From: Acidimicrobiia bacterium
GTDB lineage: Bacteria > Actinomycetota > Acidimicrobiia > IMCC26256 > JAGNEX01
Direction: 5' to 3'
Assembly: GCA_020637365.1 (NCBI GenBank)
Contig: JACJWE010000001.1
Coordinates: 124,001 to 188,000, forward strand
DNA: 64,000 bases
Every line of letters begins with the position of its first letter. Positions within the stretch are counted from its first letter, which is position 1. This document shows positions 9,480 through 17,985 of the stretch, piece after piece. The notes under the pieces are model-generated. The model worked only from the letters and a program-made list of their open reading frames with translations. It was not told the DNA's origin and searched no databases. A program made the translations under genes and the position numbers.

Positions 9480-10871
9480 ATGAAGCGAGGATCACTTCGC
9501 TGGTTGGCGTTGTTTTCCATTCTTGCCTTGTTCGTAGCAGCCTGTGGCGCTGGCGATGACGACGACGATGGCGCGGAGGACACGAACACCACCGTGGCAG
9601 ATGAAACTTCGGATTCGACAAGCGATAACGAAGCAAGTGACACGACGGCGGCCGAGGCACCGGCAGGTGACCCCGAGGCCGCACCTGGGTTCGATCCCGA
9701 AACGGGTGTGATCAAGATCGGTGTCATCACCGATTTGAGTGGGCCTTTGGCTGTCGGGGGCAGCTTGCTGACACGAGGCAACCGGATCTTCTTCGAAGCC
9801 CTGAACGCAAGCGGCGGTATCGCCGGCAAGTACAAGGTCGAACTGGTCGTCGAGGACCACGGTTATGACGAGGCCGCTGCAGCCAACGCGTTCAACAAGA
9901 TCAAGGACGATGTTGTGTTGATCGGCCAGGTGTTTGGCACCCCGCCGACCAAACGTCTTCTGCCGCTTCTGGGCGAAGAAGGCATGCTCGCTGCGCCAGC
10001 TTCTTTGGCTGGCTCGTGGGTGCGTGACGCTCGCCTGTTACCGGTGGGCACCCCGTACCAGGCCCAGATCATTAATGGGGCGGCGTACTACACCGAAACG
10101 ATGGGTTCAGCTGACGACACCGCGTGCGCGATGGCAGCTGACGATGACTACGGCGACGAAGGTATTGAGGGCATCGAATTCGCTGCCAAAGAGCTTGGGT
10201 TTGAACTGTCTGAGACGGTGCGCTTCGCAAGCACCGACCAGGACTTCGGTCAGGTCAGCCAACTCGCCGACTGCGACGTGGTGTACCTGGTCTCCACGCC
10301 AGTGGCCACCAACGGCATCATGAGCGAGGCGGCGAACTCCAACCTCGACGCTACGTGGATCGCCATGTCGCCTGCCTTCTTGTCCCTCGCCAACGCTGGC
10401 GGACCGCAGGACTACATGCAAGAGCATCTGTACCTCATCGGTGACGGTCCTGCCTATGGCGACACGTCCAACGCCGGTATGGCCAAGCTCCTCGACGACA
10501 CCCAGGTGTACATCGACAGCGTCGATGGCGATGAGAAGACCGGCGCCGAGGGCGCTGACACCTTCCGAGTCTTCGGTTATGGCCAGGCGTGGGCGTTGAC
10601 CCAGATCCTCGAGAAGGCTGTCGCTAACGGTGACCTAAGCCGCGAGGGTATTCAAGCGGCCGCGCAGGACATCGACTTGAAGTTCGACGGGCTGTTTGGC
10701 GACTACGTCTATGGTGCTGATGACGGTGTGCTCGCAGACCGCACACCACCGTTGAGCTCAACCATCCTCCAGGTCAACTTTGAGGAAGCGGTCGGCCTTG
10801 AGGTCATCCAAGAGGCATTCACCTCCGACGCTGCGAAGGCGTTCGACGGCTACGCCACACCTCAGGGTTAA
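9480..10871 (+). CDS. livK: Branched-chain-type ABC transporter substrate-binding lipoprotein LivK-like
   Basis: This is the extracytoplasmic receptor of the importer (periplasmic-binding-protein type 1, Peripla_BP_6). It has a lipoprotein signal peptide with lipobox FVAAC (Cys22) and then an Asp/Thr/Glu-rich linker to about residue 75. The binding fold begins at GVIKIGVITDLSGPLAVGG. The family features IAGKYKVELVVEDHGYD and VVLIGQVFGTPPTKRLLPLL are visible. At 463 residues it is slightly long because of the linker. ATG 9480 has a strong AGGAGG 5-6 bases upstream. The separate 118-base leader suggests its own promoter, which is common because receptors are needed in excess. A terminator follows. 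Confidence 0.94.
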   Translation: MKRGSLRWLALFSILALFVAACGAGDDDDDGAEDTNTTVADETSDSTSDNEASDTTAAEAPAGDPEAAPGFDPETGVIKIGVITDLSGPLAVGGSLLTRGNRIFFEALNASGGIAGKYKVELVVEDHGYDEAAAANAFNKIKDDVVLIGQVFGTPPTKRLLPLLGEEGMLAAPASLAGSWVRDARLLPVGTPYQAQIINGAAYYTETMGSADDTACAMAADDDYGDEGIEGIEFAAKELGFELSETVRFASTDQDFGQVSQLADCDVVYLVSTPVATNGIMSEAANSNLDATWIAMSPAFLSLANAGGPQDYMQEHLYLIGDGPAYGDTSNAGMAKLLDDTQVYIDSVDGDEKTGAEGADTFRVFGYGQAWALTQILEKAVANGDLSREGIQAAAQDIDLKFDGLFGDYVYGADDGVLADRTPPLSSTILQVNFEEAVGLEVIQEAFTSDAAKAFDGYATPQG

Positions 10872-10938
10872 CAACGGCCGGTATCGGTGGCGGTGAGCGT
10901 GTTCGCTCGTTCGCTGTAGCTGGCCTGAATGCGATGTG

Positions 10939-10976
10939 AAGTGGGTCACACCTGTTTGGGTGTGGCCCACTTTGCC
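10939..10976 (+). terminator. Stem-loop terminator after livK; gap 10872-11194
   Basis: A 14-base-pair stem with one G-T wobble forms between AAGTGGGTCACACC (10939-10952) and GGTGTGGCCCACTT (10959-10972), with a 6-base loop and a short T-containing tail (TTTGCCTTT). It ends the importer operon. The rest of the 323-base gap up to 11195 holds no recognisable gene, only the presumed promoter region of the VWA gene. Confidence 0.8.
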
Positions 10977-11194
10977 TTTGGGGGAGTGGCCTGCCCGGCC
11001 GATCGCTCTGGCGTCGCGTTGATCGGACAGGCGCGACAGGGGAGTCGATAACCGCGGTGCGCGCGTCGCTGATCTAGGTAGGTCCGCCGATTTGTCGTGC
11101 TAATGCGGCCACGGACGATCTCCGTACACGATGGGTTTGCGTGGTCTTAAAGGTGCTTTGGCGTGGGGTTTTGTGCGTATGGGACGCTCCGTTC

Positions 11195-12994
11195 ATGTTC
11201 AGGCCCCACGTCTCCACCCAACGTTTCAGCTTGTTTCTGGTCTACTTGTTGCTGGCAAGTGGCGTCTTCGTTGTGTTTCCGCCTTCCGGGTCTGCCGCTG
11301 AGGGTGATGATTCTGCTCCGGTGTTGTTGATCCTTGATGCGTCGGGGTCGATGAAGGAAGACGATGGGACGGGAGCGACCAAGATCGATGCCGCTCGGGT
11401 TGCGGTGCGAGATGTTGTCGATGCGGCACCTGCCGATCAGGAGTTGGGGCTGCGGGTTTTTGGGCACCGGGTGTCGAGTTCGGATAAGGCTGCGGCGTGT
11501 CGTGATACGGAGCTGGTCGTTCCTGTCGGTACGGGGAATCGCGGCGACTTGTTGAGCGTTGTTAACGGTGTCGAGGCGTTGGGTGAGACGCCGATTGGTC
11601 TGTCGCTCCAGCAAGCACAGTCTGACCTTGGTGAATCTGGTGGCTCGGTGGTGTTGGTGAGCGACGGCGCCGATGAGTGCTATCCGGATTTGGGGCCAGC
11701 CCCCTGCGATGTGGCCAAAGAGATCGCCGCTGGCGGCATCGATCTGCAGGTCCACACCATTGGATTCCAGACCGATGCGGCTGCGAATGATCAGCTCAAG
11801 TGCATCGCAGATGCGACCGGCGGTTCCTTCGTTACGGTGGAGTCCGGCGATGAACTCGCCACCCAACTCACCGCCAAAGCCGTCCGCGACGCCCGACGGA
11901 TCCAAGTCGAGGCTGACCAGGTCGTGGAGGGCAGCCCGGACCCAGATAGACCTGCAGTACTGCCGGGAGCAGGAACGTACTTAGATTCTTTCGTCGCTGA
12001 CGAAGTCCTGTGGTGGCGCATCGATGTGCCTGCCGAAAAGCGGTTAAAGGTGACGGTGACAGCGGTGCCGGGCGCCGTCGAGGAACTTCCCATGTATTCG
12101 GACCTCCTATTGACTGTCGGCCCCGCGGGGCTCGCCTCTGACGACTACAGACGGGAGTCGCTCGACCTGGACCGGAGTTCGCCGTCGTCATTCGTCTGGT
12201 CGTGGTTGCCTCAGCTCCCTGACCAACAAGCTGTTATTCGCTTGGAGGCGCCGGACGGTGTCTTTCAATTCGACGTCCGGCTCGTTGTGGAGCTCGAGGA
12301 CGTTGACTACGGTCTGCAACCGTTCTCTGGTGAAGCAATTGCTGGAGGTGCTTCCGAATCAACGCCCCTGCGTTTGGGTAATGGGACGTACTCGATGGCG
12401 ATGAACTTTCCAGGCAAAACCTACTTGGAGATCGTTTCTGCGTCGGAGGACTCGCCTCGGGTCTCTCTCCGTGTTCCTATTGAGGGAGAGGAGCTCTACT
12501 TCAGCTCCTTTGGTGAGTACTACGCCGAGCTCATGAACATCCGAATAGGCCCGGCCGGGAACCCGACACAGTTCTCAGGCACGACGATGCGGATGGGTCT
12601 CAACGCCGACGATGTGACGGGGGTGGCTGCTTACAATGGCCGATCAGTCGAAAACGGCACTTTCGCGGTCGAGATCGATGCGGTGGCACCTTCTCGGACT
12701 GCTCAACCCATCCCGGTGCAGATCGTGATTGAAGGGGCCGACAGCGATGGGCCATCGGACGAAGCGGTCGAGAGTGCTGAAAGGGCCGCAGAAGAGGCCT
12801 CGTCGGGTGAGGAAGCCGATATTTCGTCCGATTCGAGTGACGACTCAGACGATGAGGCCGCGAGTTCTGACACTTCAGAGGGCGGCGGCAATTCACCGGT
12901 GTTGATAGCGATCATTGGTGTGCTCGGTGTTGCAGTCATCTTTCTCTTGGGACTGCTCCTGGGGCGACGTCAGTCAGGTGGCACGCCCACATAG
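11195..12994 (+). CDS. Secreted, membrane-anchored von Willebrand factor type A domain protein
   Basis: This is a 599-residue type I membrane protein. A signal peptide (hydrophobic core at residues 11-27) is followed by a VWA domain (about 42-215) with the metal site DASGSM at 48-53. A 300-residue extracellular region has no domain I can name, then an acidic Ser/Asp/Glu linker. A C-terminal membrane helix (VLIAIIGVLGVAVIFLLGLL) ends in RRQSGGTPT. The domain resembles the VWA-plus-stalk proteins of actinobacteria, whose role is usually adhesion or protein interaction. The ATG at 11195 gives a clean signal peptide; a GTG at 11141 is in frame but adds 18 residues. It stands alone between a terminator and a TetR gene. 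Confidence 0.85.
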   Translation: MFRPHVSTQRFSLFLVYLLLASGVFVVFPPSGSAAEGDDSAPVLLILDASGSMKEDDGTGATKIDAARVAVRDVVDAAPADQELGLRVFGHRVSSSDKAAACRDTELVVPVGTGNRGDLLSVVNGVEALGETPIGLSLQQAQSDLGESGGSVVLVSDGADECYPDLGPAPCDVAKEIAAGGIDLQVHTIGFQTDAAANDQLKCIADATGGSFVTVESGDELATQLTAKAVRDARRIQVEADQVVEGSPDPDRPAVLPGAGTYLDSFVADEVLWWRIDVPAEKRLKVTVTAVPGAVEELPMYSDLLLTVGPAGLASDDYRRESLDLDRSSPSSFVWSWLPQLPDQQAVIRLEAPDGVFQFDVRLVVELEDVDYGLQPFSGEAIAGGASESTPLRLGNGTYSMAMNFPGKTYLEIVSASEDSPRVSLRVPIEGEELYFSSFGEYYAELMNIRIGPAGNPTQFSGTTMRMGLNADDVTGVAAYNGRSVENGTFAVEIDAVAPSRTAQPIPVQIVIEGADSDGPSDEAVESAERAAEEASSGEEADISSDSSDDSDDEAASSDTSEGGGNSPVLIAIIGVLGVAVIFLLGLLLGRRQSGGTPT

Positions 12995-13059
12995 TCCCAT
13001 CCTGGGTCCGTCCGTCACGGAGGTCTACCTCAGTCCGTTAGAGCCTCAAGAGGCGGCGC

Positions 13060-13080
13060 ATGGGCCTAGCCGTGGCCCAT
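13060..13080. terminator. Perfect 7-bp hairpin after the VWA gene
   Basis: ATGGGCC (13060-13066) pairs with GGCCCAT (13074-13080) over a 7-base loop. There is no T-run, so this is a weak terminator candidate in the 200-base gap before the TetR gene. Confidence 0.35.
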
Positions 13081-13194
13081 CGAGCGACCCGCAGTGCAGG
13101 CTGCATGAGCAGGCATAAGCAACCGGCCAACCGTCGAGTCGGTCTCGATCCGCTGACCCTCTAAGGTGAACGGGTTCGTGGAGGGACGGCGGAT

Positions 13195-13827
13195 GTGACG
13201 GGACAACTCGGTACGACGGTCGCGGTGTTAGAAGCGACGTTGCGATGCTTTTCGGTGTCTGGCATCGCCAAAACAACCATCGACGATGTTGCGGCGGCGT
13301 CGGGCGTGTCTCGCGCCACGATTTACCGCATGTTTCAAGGTGGCCGCGACGAACTCGTCCGCGATGCGGTCACCTTGGAGATCCAGCGCTTCTTCTTGCG
13401 GTTGACCAGCGCTATCGACGACGCCGTCGACTTTGCATCCAGGATGGAATCGGCTGTCCATTTTGCTCACGAGAACATCCAGAACCATCGTCTGTACCAA
13501 ACGATGCTCGCCGAGGAACCCGGCGTCCTGCTGCCGTTGCTCACAACGCAGTCCGAGCAGGTACGCGACATGGTGGCGGGCTATCTGGCGCCGTACCTGA
13601 AGCTCGAACAGCAGGCTGGCAGGACGCTCAGCGGTGTGGACCTGCTAGCGGCCAGTCAATACGTCGCGCGGTTGACGATCTCGTACATCGTCAACCCGGG
13701 CAGGGACGACCTGATGAACCCGGACATTGTGCGTCGGGTCGTTCGCCGTCAGATGCTCGGCGGCATCCTTACAGCGGACGCTCTCAGCCGGCCGGGTGAA
13801 CCCGGCGTACCGCCTGAGTCGTCATAG
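13195..13827 (+). CDS. TetR-family transcriptional regulator
   Basis: This is a 210-residue TetR repressor. The N-terminal helix-turn-helix is clear (KTTIDDVAAASGVSRATIYR, about residues 24-43, followed by MFQGGRDELV). The C-terminal half is the variable ligand and dimerisation domain, so the inducer cannot be read from sequence. The start is GTG 13195, with GAGGG 9 bases upstream. A second TetR gene with a similar HTH (SRATLYRRFPGREN) lies downstream, then a diiron protein. The two regulators probably control neighbouring genes. The inverted repeat at 13904-13938 is a candidate operator. Confidence 0.9.
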   Translation: MTGQLGTTVAVLEATLRCFSVSGIAKTTIDDVAAASGVSRATIYRMFQGGRDELVRDAVTLEIQRFFLRLTSAIDDAVDFASRMESAVHFAHENIQNHRLYQTMLAEEPGVLLPLLTTQSEQVRDMVAGYLAPYLKLEQQAGRTLSGVDLLAASQYVARLTISYIVNPGRDDLMNPDIVRRVVRRQMLGGILTADALSRPGEPGVPPESS

Positions 13828-13900
13828 CCCCGTACACGTGGTGACCGATCCAGGTCGAAGCTCACTGCGGGCAGGGCGACAACAATTTTCGAATGCTCGC

Positions 13901-13938
13901 TTGATGCTGAGACAAAGAATGACTTAGTGTCTCATCAT
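13901..13938 (+). promoter_or_regulatory. Promoter with TetR-type operator upstream of the second tetR gene
   Basis: A -35 TTGATG (13901-13906) and a -10 TAGTGT (13925-13930) are spaced by 18 bases. An inverted repeat covers both: ATGCTGAGACA (13904-13914) and TGTCTCATCAT (13928-13938), matching at 10 of 11 positions. Occlusion of both hexamers by a dimeric repressor is the expected TetR-family layout. The stretch is AT-rich against its surroundings. Confidence 0.6.
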
Positions 13939-14140
13939 GTCTTGGCGAGCGCACCAAACGGAGCTGGACCCATCTCGTTCAGCGTTTGCGCGCCGCTTCC
14001 CAACATGTGATGTCCCGACTTCCCTCCGCTCGGCCCAGTCCGGTGCGACCCAGTCCGTTGCAACCCAGTCCGTTGCAACGTTTAGCGCTACGGGTCGCCG
14101 ATGTGGCCGCGCAGTGCTCATCGATCAAGGCCGCCGGTAG
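13937..14140 (+). other. Possible leaderless 67-codon leader ORF; rest of the gap 13828-14144
   Basis: An ATG lies 6 bases after the -10 TAGTGT, the spacing of leaderless actinobacterial genes. It opens a 67-codon frame ending 4 bases before the ATG of the second TetR gene. The product has no recognisable family and its middle (QSVATQSVAT) just reflects the tandem DNA repeat. It could be a translated leader, or the 5' UTR of tetR by chance open. I do not claim a functional protein. Confidence 0.25.
14034..14078 (+). repeat. Three tandem 15-bp repeats in the tetR leader
   Basis: CCCAGTCCGGTGCGA (14034-14048) is followed by two identical copies of CCCAGTCCGTTGCAA (14049-14063 and 14064-14078). 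The unit is a multiple of three, so it keeps any frame crossing it open. It lies between the candidate operator and the start codon of the second TetR gene and could vary in copy number by slippage. Confidence 0.85.
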
Positions 14141-14144
14141 CGGC

Positions 14145-14753
14145 ATGGCGCTGGTGCTCGACGCTTCGAACCCGATGGACGGCGACCCCAGTGCTCAGGA
14201 GCTCGCCGCCGTAGACGCAGCGCTCGTATGTATCGCTCGATATGGGCTAGCAAAGACGACCATCGCCGATGTGGCCAATCAAGCCAGAATCTCTCGGGCC
14301 ACCTTGTATCGGCGGTTTCCCGGACGCGAAAACCTGTTTCAGATGGTTCTGACCGTCGAGTATCAGCGCTTCGACGCCTATGTCCGTTCGGCGGTCAACC
14401 CAGCTGTCGATCTTGCCGATCTTCTCGCAAAGGGACTGCACGCTGGCGTCGGGTTTGTGGCGTCCCATCAAGCGCTCGGACGAGTCCTTGCACACGAACC
14501 CGATCTGATCTTGCCCTTCCTGGCGCTCGATCAGGGCGACGTTGTACTCGAAGCGGGTGGGCAGCCCCTGCGTGGCCCTCTCCAGGCGTATTTGACCGCT
14601 GAGGATGCGGTCTGGGTCTCGACGTGGATCGCCCGAATCGGGTTGACCTACCTGCTCGGTACCGAAGACGCCAAACAACTCTCGACCGTCGAACAATGTC
14701 GGACGCTGATCGATGCGTTCGTCGCTCCGGCGCTCACAGATCTCCAGTCGTGA
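14145..14753 (+). CDS. TetR-family transcriptional regulator
   Basis: This 202-residue TetR protein has its HTH at about residues 38-60 (KTTIADVANQARISRATLYR, then RFPGRENLF). The frame is open upstream to a TTG at 13986, but those 53 codons run through the 15-bp repeats and have low complexity, so ATG 14145 is chosen; its ribosome site is weak. The diiron protein gene follows after 42 bases, so the two are probably co-transcribed and this regulator is the likely controller of that gene. The ligand is unknown. Confidence 0.88.
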   Translation: MALVLDASNPMDGDPSAQELAAVDAALVCIARYGLAKTTIADVANQARISRATLYRRFPGRENLFQMVLTVEYQRFDAYVRSAVNPAVDLADLLAKGLHAGVGFVASHQALGRVLAHEPDLILPFLALDQGDVVLEAGGQPLRGPLQAYLTAEDAVWVSTWIARIGLTYLLGTEDAKQLSTVEQCRTLIDAFVAPALTDLQS

Positions 14754-14795
14754 CTTGACTGGAACTAGCCAGAATCTTCGGAAGGAAGATGCATC

Positions 14796-15956
14796 ATGAC
14801 CATATTGGAAACACCCCAGAACGCTGGATCCGATATCGAAATGTCGGTTTCGCAGGCAGAACTCGACGTCATCTTGGCGGCGAAGTCGGGTGACCCGAAC
14901 GTCAAAGAACACCTCGTCGACGCTCAGATCGTGAACTATTTCAGTTGGGACTATGAGTCCAAACGCGACCCACTCCACCGCCTCTATGAGAAGGCCAAGC
15001 GGTCACAGTGGAACGCCACGACCGACATCGACTGGTCGATCGAAGTAGATCAAGAAAAGGTCGCCGCCGACAACGGCGCCACATCGGGCGCGGGCATCGT
15101 CGAGGCCTTTGCTCGCATCGCCGAAGACAAGAATTCGCCGATCGGTCACTGGGGTGTCGACGAGCTCATCGAGATGGGCGTCCACATGCAGAACTGGACC
15201 CTGTCGAACTTCCTTCATGGTGAGCAGGGCGCATTGCTGTGCACGGCCCGGATCGTCGAAGTGGTGCCCGATATGGACGCCAAGTACTACGCGTCGACCC
15301 AGGTCATGGACGAGGCGCGCCATGTCGAGGTCTTCTCCCGCTACCTCGACGAAAAGCTCGGCGGAAAGTTCCCGATCAACCCGCACCTCGAAGCATTGCT
15401 CGACGACATCCTGGTCGACTCCCGTTGGGATATGACCTACCTCGGCATGCAGATCATGGTTGAGGGTCTCGCGCTCGCGGCGTTCGGTTTCATCCACGCG
15501 ATGACCACCGAGCCGCTGCTCAAGCAGATCCTGCGCTATGTCATGAGTGATGAGGCCCGGCACGTCGCCTTCGGCGTCATGGCCCTCAAGGATGTCTATA
15601 GCGACCTCACACAGGCTGAACTGAGGGAACGCCAAGAGTTCGCCTATGAGGCAGCCTTGCGGATGCGGAATCGATTCCTGCAACAAGAGGTGTGGGAAGC
15701 GATGAATGTCGACCCGAAAAAGATGGTCCCGCTGACCATCGACCTCCCCGAGCGCCGAATGTTCCAATCGGTGTTGTTCTCCAAGATCGTGCCCAACTGC
15801 AAGAAGCTCGGTCTGCTCGATGCGGGCGACGGGTGGCTGCGTCAAAAGTTCACCGAACTTGGTGTGATCCAGTTTGAAGACTGGGTGGACACGTCGGTCG
15901 AGTATGAGACCCTCGACGCGCTCGACGGCGGAAACCGCTCGCAACAACTCGCATAA
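14796..15956 (+). CDS. Ferritin-like diiron-carboxylate protein (RNR R2-like fold)
   Basis: This is a 386-residue protein with the duplicated diiron motif of the ferritin/R2 superfamily: E143 (HGEQGALL), E173 and H176 (MDEARHVEVF), E223 (MVEGLALAAF), E253 and H256 (SDEARHVAFG). All six metal ligands are present, so it probably binds two iron ions or Mn/Fe and could be an oxygenase or oxidase. It lacks the radical-transfer C-terminus of ribonucleotide reductase small subunits, and the window already holds a class II reductase, so a DNA-synthesis role is unlikely. The ATG at 14796 follows a GGAAGGAAG purine stretch. It lies 42 bases after a TetR gene. The substrate cannot be told from sequence. 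Confidence 0.85.
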   Translation: MTILETPQNAGSDIEMSVSQAELDVILAAKSGDPNVKEHLVDAQIVNYFSWDYESKRDPLHRLYEKAKRSQWNATTDIDWSIEVDQEKVAADNGATSGAGIVEAFARIAEDKNSPIGHWGVDELIEMGVHMQNWTLSNFLHGEQGALLCTARIVEVVPDMDAKYYASTQVMDEARHVEVFSRYLDEKLGGKFPINPHLEALLDDILVDSRWDMTYLGMQIMVEGLALAAFGFIHAMTTEPLLKQILRYVMSDEARHVAFGVMALKDVYSDLTQAELRERQEFAYEAALRMRNRFLQQEVWEAMNVDPKKMVPLTIDLPERRMFQSVLFSKIVPNCKKLGLLDAGDGWLRQKFTELGVIQFEDWVDTSVEYETLDALDGGNRSQQLA

Positions 15957-16188
15957 GGCAACCCGGCGGGCAGCACGGCCTGGGCGCAGCAGCGCCCGGG
16001 TCCTGTCGCGACTCGCGACGGGTTCTGTGGGCGGCCGTGGCGGCCCCCGTACAGCTGTGTTTCGGGTTGCCGCTAACCTGCATGGGATGCGGAGCCCGGC
16101 GCTCCCGGTGATCAGGTCTCTTCATGATCGTCTTCGAGCGCCGATCGGGGTTCCGCGGACGATCGTGGAGTGGCGATGAGGAGCCCAG

Positions 16189-17913
16189 GTGAGCGCTGAG
16201 GTCGAGGCAACAACCCGCATGGACCAGTCGGGGACAGTGCCTGATTCGAACGTTCCCGACGATGTGCGCATCGTGTTCTTGGGCGGCCTCGGCGAGATCG
16301 GACGCAACTGTGCGGTGGTCGAATCGGGGGGCCGCCTGTTGGTGATCGACTGTGGGCTGATGTTTCCCGACGCCGAGATGCCCGGCGTCGATCTGGTGTT
16401 GCCCGACCTGAGCTATCTCATCGATCGTGCCCACAAAATCGATGGCATCGTGTTGACGCACGGACACGAAGACCATGTTGGTGCCCTCAGTTACCTCTTG
16501 CGCGATGTCGATCGGCCCATTCACCTCTACGGATCTCGGCTCTGCCTCAGCCTCTGTTCGGGTCGACTCGAGGAATCCGGCGTGTCCGATAGGGCGGTGC
16601 TCCACGAGATGGCCGATGGTGAGGTCGCCCAAGTTGGCGGGTACACCGTCGAGTTCATTCCCGTCACGCATTCGGTGCCCTTTGCCAATGCCCTGGCGAT
16701 CGGCACCCCTCAGGGCACCATCATCCACTCGGGCGACTACAAACTCGATCCCGCTCCGGTCGACGATCGACGCACCGATCTCGGTCGCTTCGGCGAGCTG
16801 GGCCGCGAAGGAGTTCGCCTGATGCTCGGCGATTCCACCAACGCCGAAGTTCCGGGTTACACCGGCTCTGAGTCGAGTGTGGGTATCGCGTTGGCGGAGA
16901 CGTTCGACGAACTCACCGAATACCGCATCGTCGCTGCATCATTCGCGTCGCATCTTCACCGTGTCAAACAGGTCGTCGACGTCGCGGTTGCTCAGGGGCG
17001 CAAGGTTGCGTTCCTGGGTCGTTCGATGGTGCGCAACGTGGGGCTAGCCCGCGAACAGGGCATTCTTCCGCTGTCGGACGCCGACATCATCGCAATAGAC
17101 GACGTCTATGACTACCCGCCGAACCAAGTGTGCGTCATCTGCACAGGATCACAGGGTGAAGCCTTCGCCGCGTTGTCATTGCTGTCCTCTGCCGATCATC
17201 GGGCGCTCAAGTTGGGTGATGACGATGCGGTGATCATCTCAGCGACGCCGATCCCCGGTAATGAATCAAATGTGAACCGTGTGATCAACAACCTCACTCG
17301 ACTCGGGGTCAGGGTCATCCACTCTGGCGGCGCTCCCGTTCACGTTTCGGGTCACGCCGCAGCGTCTGAGATCCGCGCGCTGCTCGAGATCGTCCAACCC
17401 GATGCGTATGTCCCGGTGCATGGCGAGTATCGGCACATGGTCGCCAACGAAGCAATCGCTGCGGAAGTCGGCATTCCGACCCGGTATGTCTGCCTGGACG
17501 GTGACGCGTTGACGATCACCACCGACAGCGTTTCTGTCCAGCGGCGGGTCGCTCCGCACGGCTATGTCTATGTCGATGGAATCATCGATGACGTCGGGCC
17601 GGGTCTGCTTCACGACCGACGCAATCTGTCCGAAGAAGGCCTGGTCGTTGCGATCGTTACCATCGATGGTTCGACCGGAGACATTCTTGGACGGCCGCAG
17701 GTGGTGACCCGGGGCTGGGTGCACGCCGAGGAGTCCGGGTGGATTATCGACGAGGCCGCCGATGTGGTTGCCGCCGCGCTCGAGTCGTTGAACTCGGGTC
17801 AACGACGCGATATCGAGTTGGTCAGGCGTCGGGTCCGTCGGGCGATCGGCGGATACGTCGATCAACGGACCAGACGGCGTCCTCCGATCGTCCCGGTCGT
17901 CATGGAGGTGTGA
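16189..17913 (+). CDS. rnj: Ribonuclease J
   Basis: RNase J combines endonuclease and 5'-3' exonuclease activity on RNA and acts in rRNA and mRNA processing. It is a metallo-beta-lactamase/beta-CASP enzyme. The metal motif THGHEDHVGA is at residues 90-99 (H91, H93, D95, H96). Further ligands lie in THSVPFANALAI and HSGDYKLDP. The beta-CASP part includes GSQGEAFAALS and SATPIPGNE, and VHGEYRHMV is the C-motif region. At 574 residues it is of normal length. The GTG at 16189 has a GAGGAGCCC stretch upstream. It is followed by ftsK, a conserved pairing. The 232-base gap before it (15957-16188) shows no gene. Confidence 0.96.
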   Translation: MSAEVEATTRMDQSGTVPDSNVPDDVRIVFLGGLGEIGRNCAVVESGGRLLVIDCGLMFPDAEMPGVDLVLPDLSYLIDRAHKIDGIVLTHGHEDHVGALSYLLRDVDRPIHLYGSRLCLSLCSGRLEESGVSDRAVLHEMADGEVAQVGGYTVEFIPVTHSVPFANALAIGTPQGTIIHSGDYKLDPAPVDDRRTDLGRFGELGREGVRLMLGDSTNAEVPGYTGSESSVGIALAETFDELTEYRIVAASFASHLHRVKQVVDVAVAQGRKVAFLGRSMVRNVGLAREQGILPLSDADIIAIDDVYDYPPNQVCVICTGSQGEAFAALSLLSSADHRALKLGDDDAVIISATPIPGNESNVNRVINNLTRLGVRVIHSGGAPVHVSGHAAASEIRALLEIVQPDAYVPVHGEYRHMVANEAIAAEVGIPTRYVCLDGDALTITTDSVSVQRRVAPHGYVYVDGIIDDVGPGLLHDRRNLSEEGLVVAIVTIDGSTGDILGRPQVVTRGWVHAEESGWIIDEAADVVAAALESLNSGQRRDIELVRRRVRRAIGGYVDQRTRRRPPIVPVVMEV

Positions 17914-17972
17914 CGCTTCGTAACAAGCGAAGAAGTTCGTAACCCTTCCCCCGAAACGGATGTGAATGGTGT

Positions 17973-17978
17973 TACTGT
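17973..17978 (+). promoter_or_regulatory. Leaderless-type -10 element for ftsK
   Basis: TACTGT (17973-17978) ends 7 bases before ATG 17986 and no ribosome site is present, which fits a leaderless transcript. The same hexamer is the recA -10. No good -35 is visible. Confidence 0.45.
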
Positions 17979-17985
17979 TGTTGTG

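Noticed and set aside
13986..14144. N-terminal extension of the second TetR from TTG 13986
   Set aside because: The added 53 residues are low-complexity Pro/Ser/Leu repeats made by the 15-bp DNA repeats and have no TetR similarity; ATG 14145 gives a normal length.
15003..15947. 314-codon minus-strand frame
   Set aside because: It is antisense to the diiron protein, whose six metal ligands and length support the plus strand.
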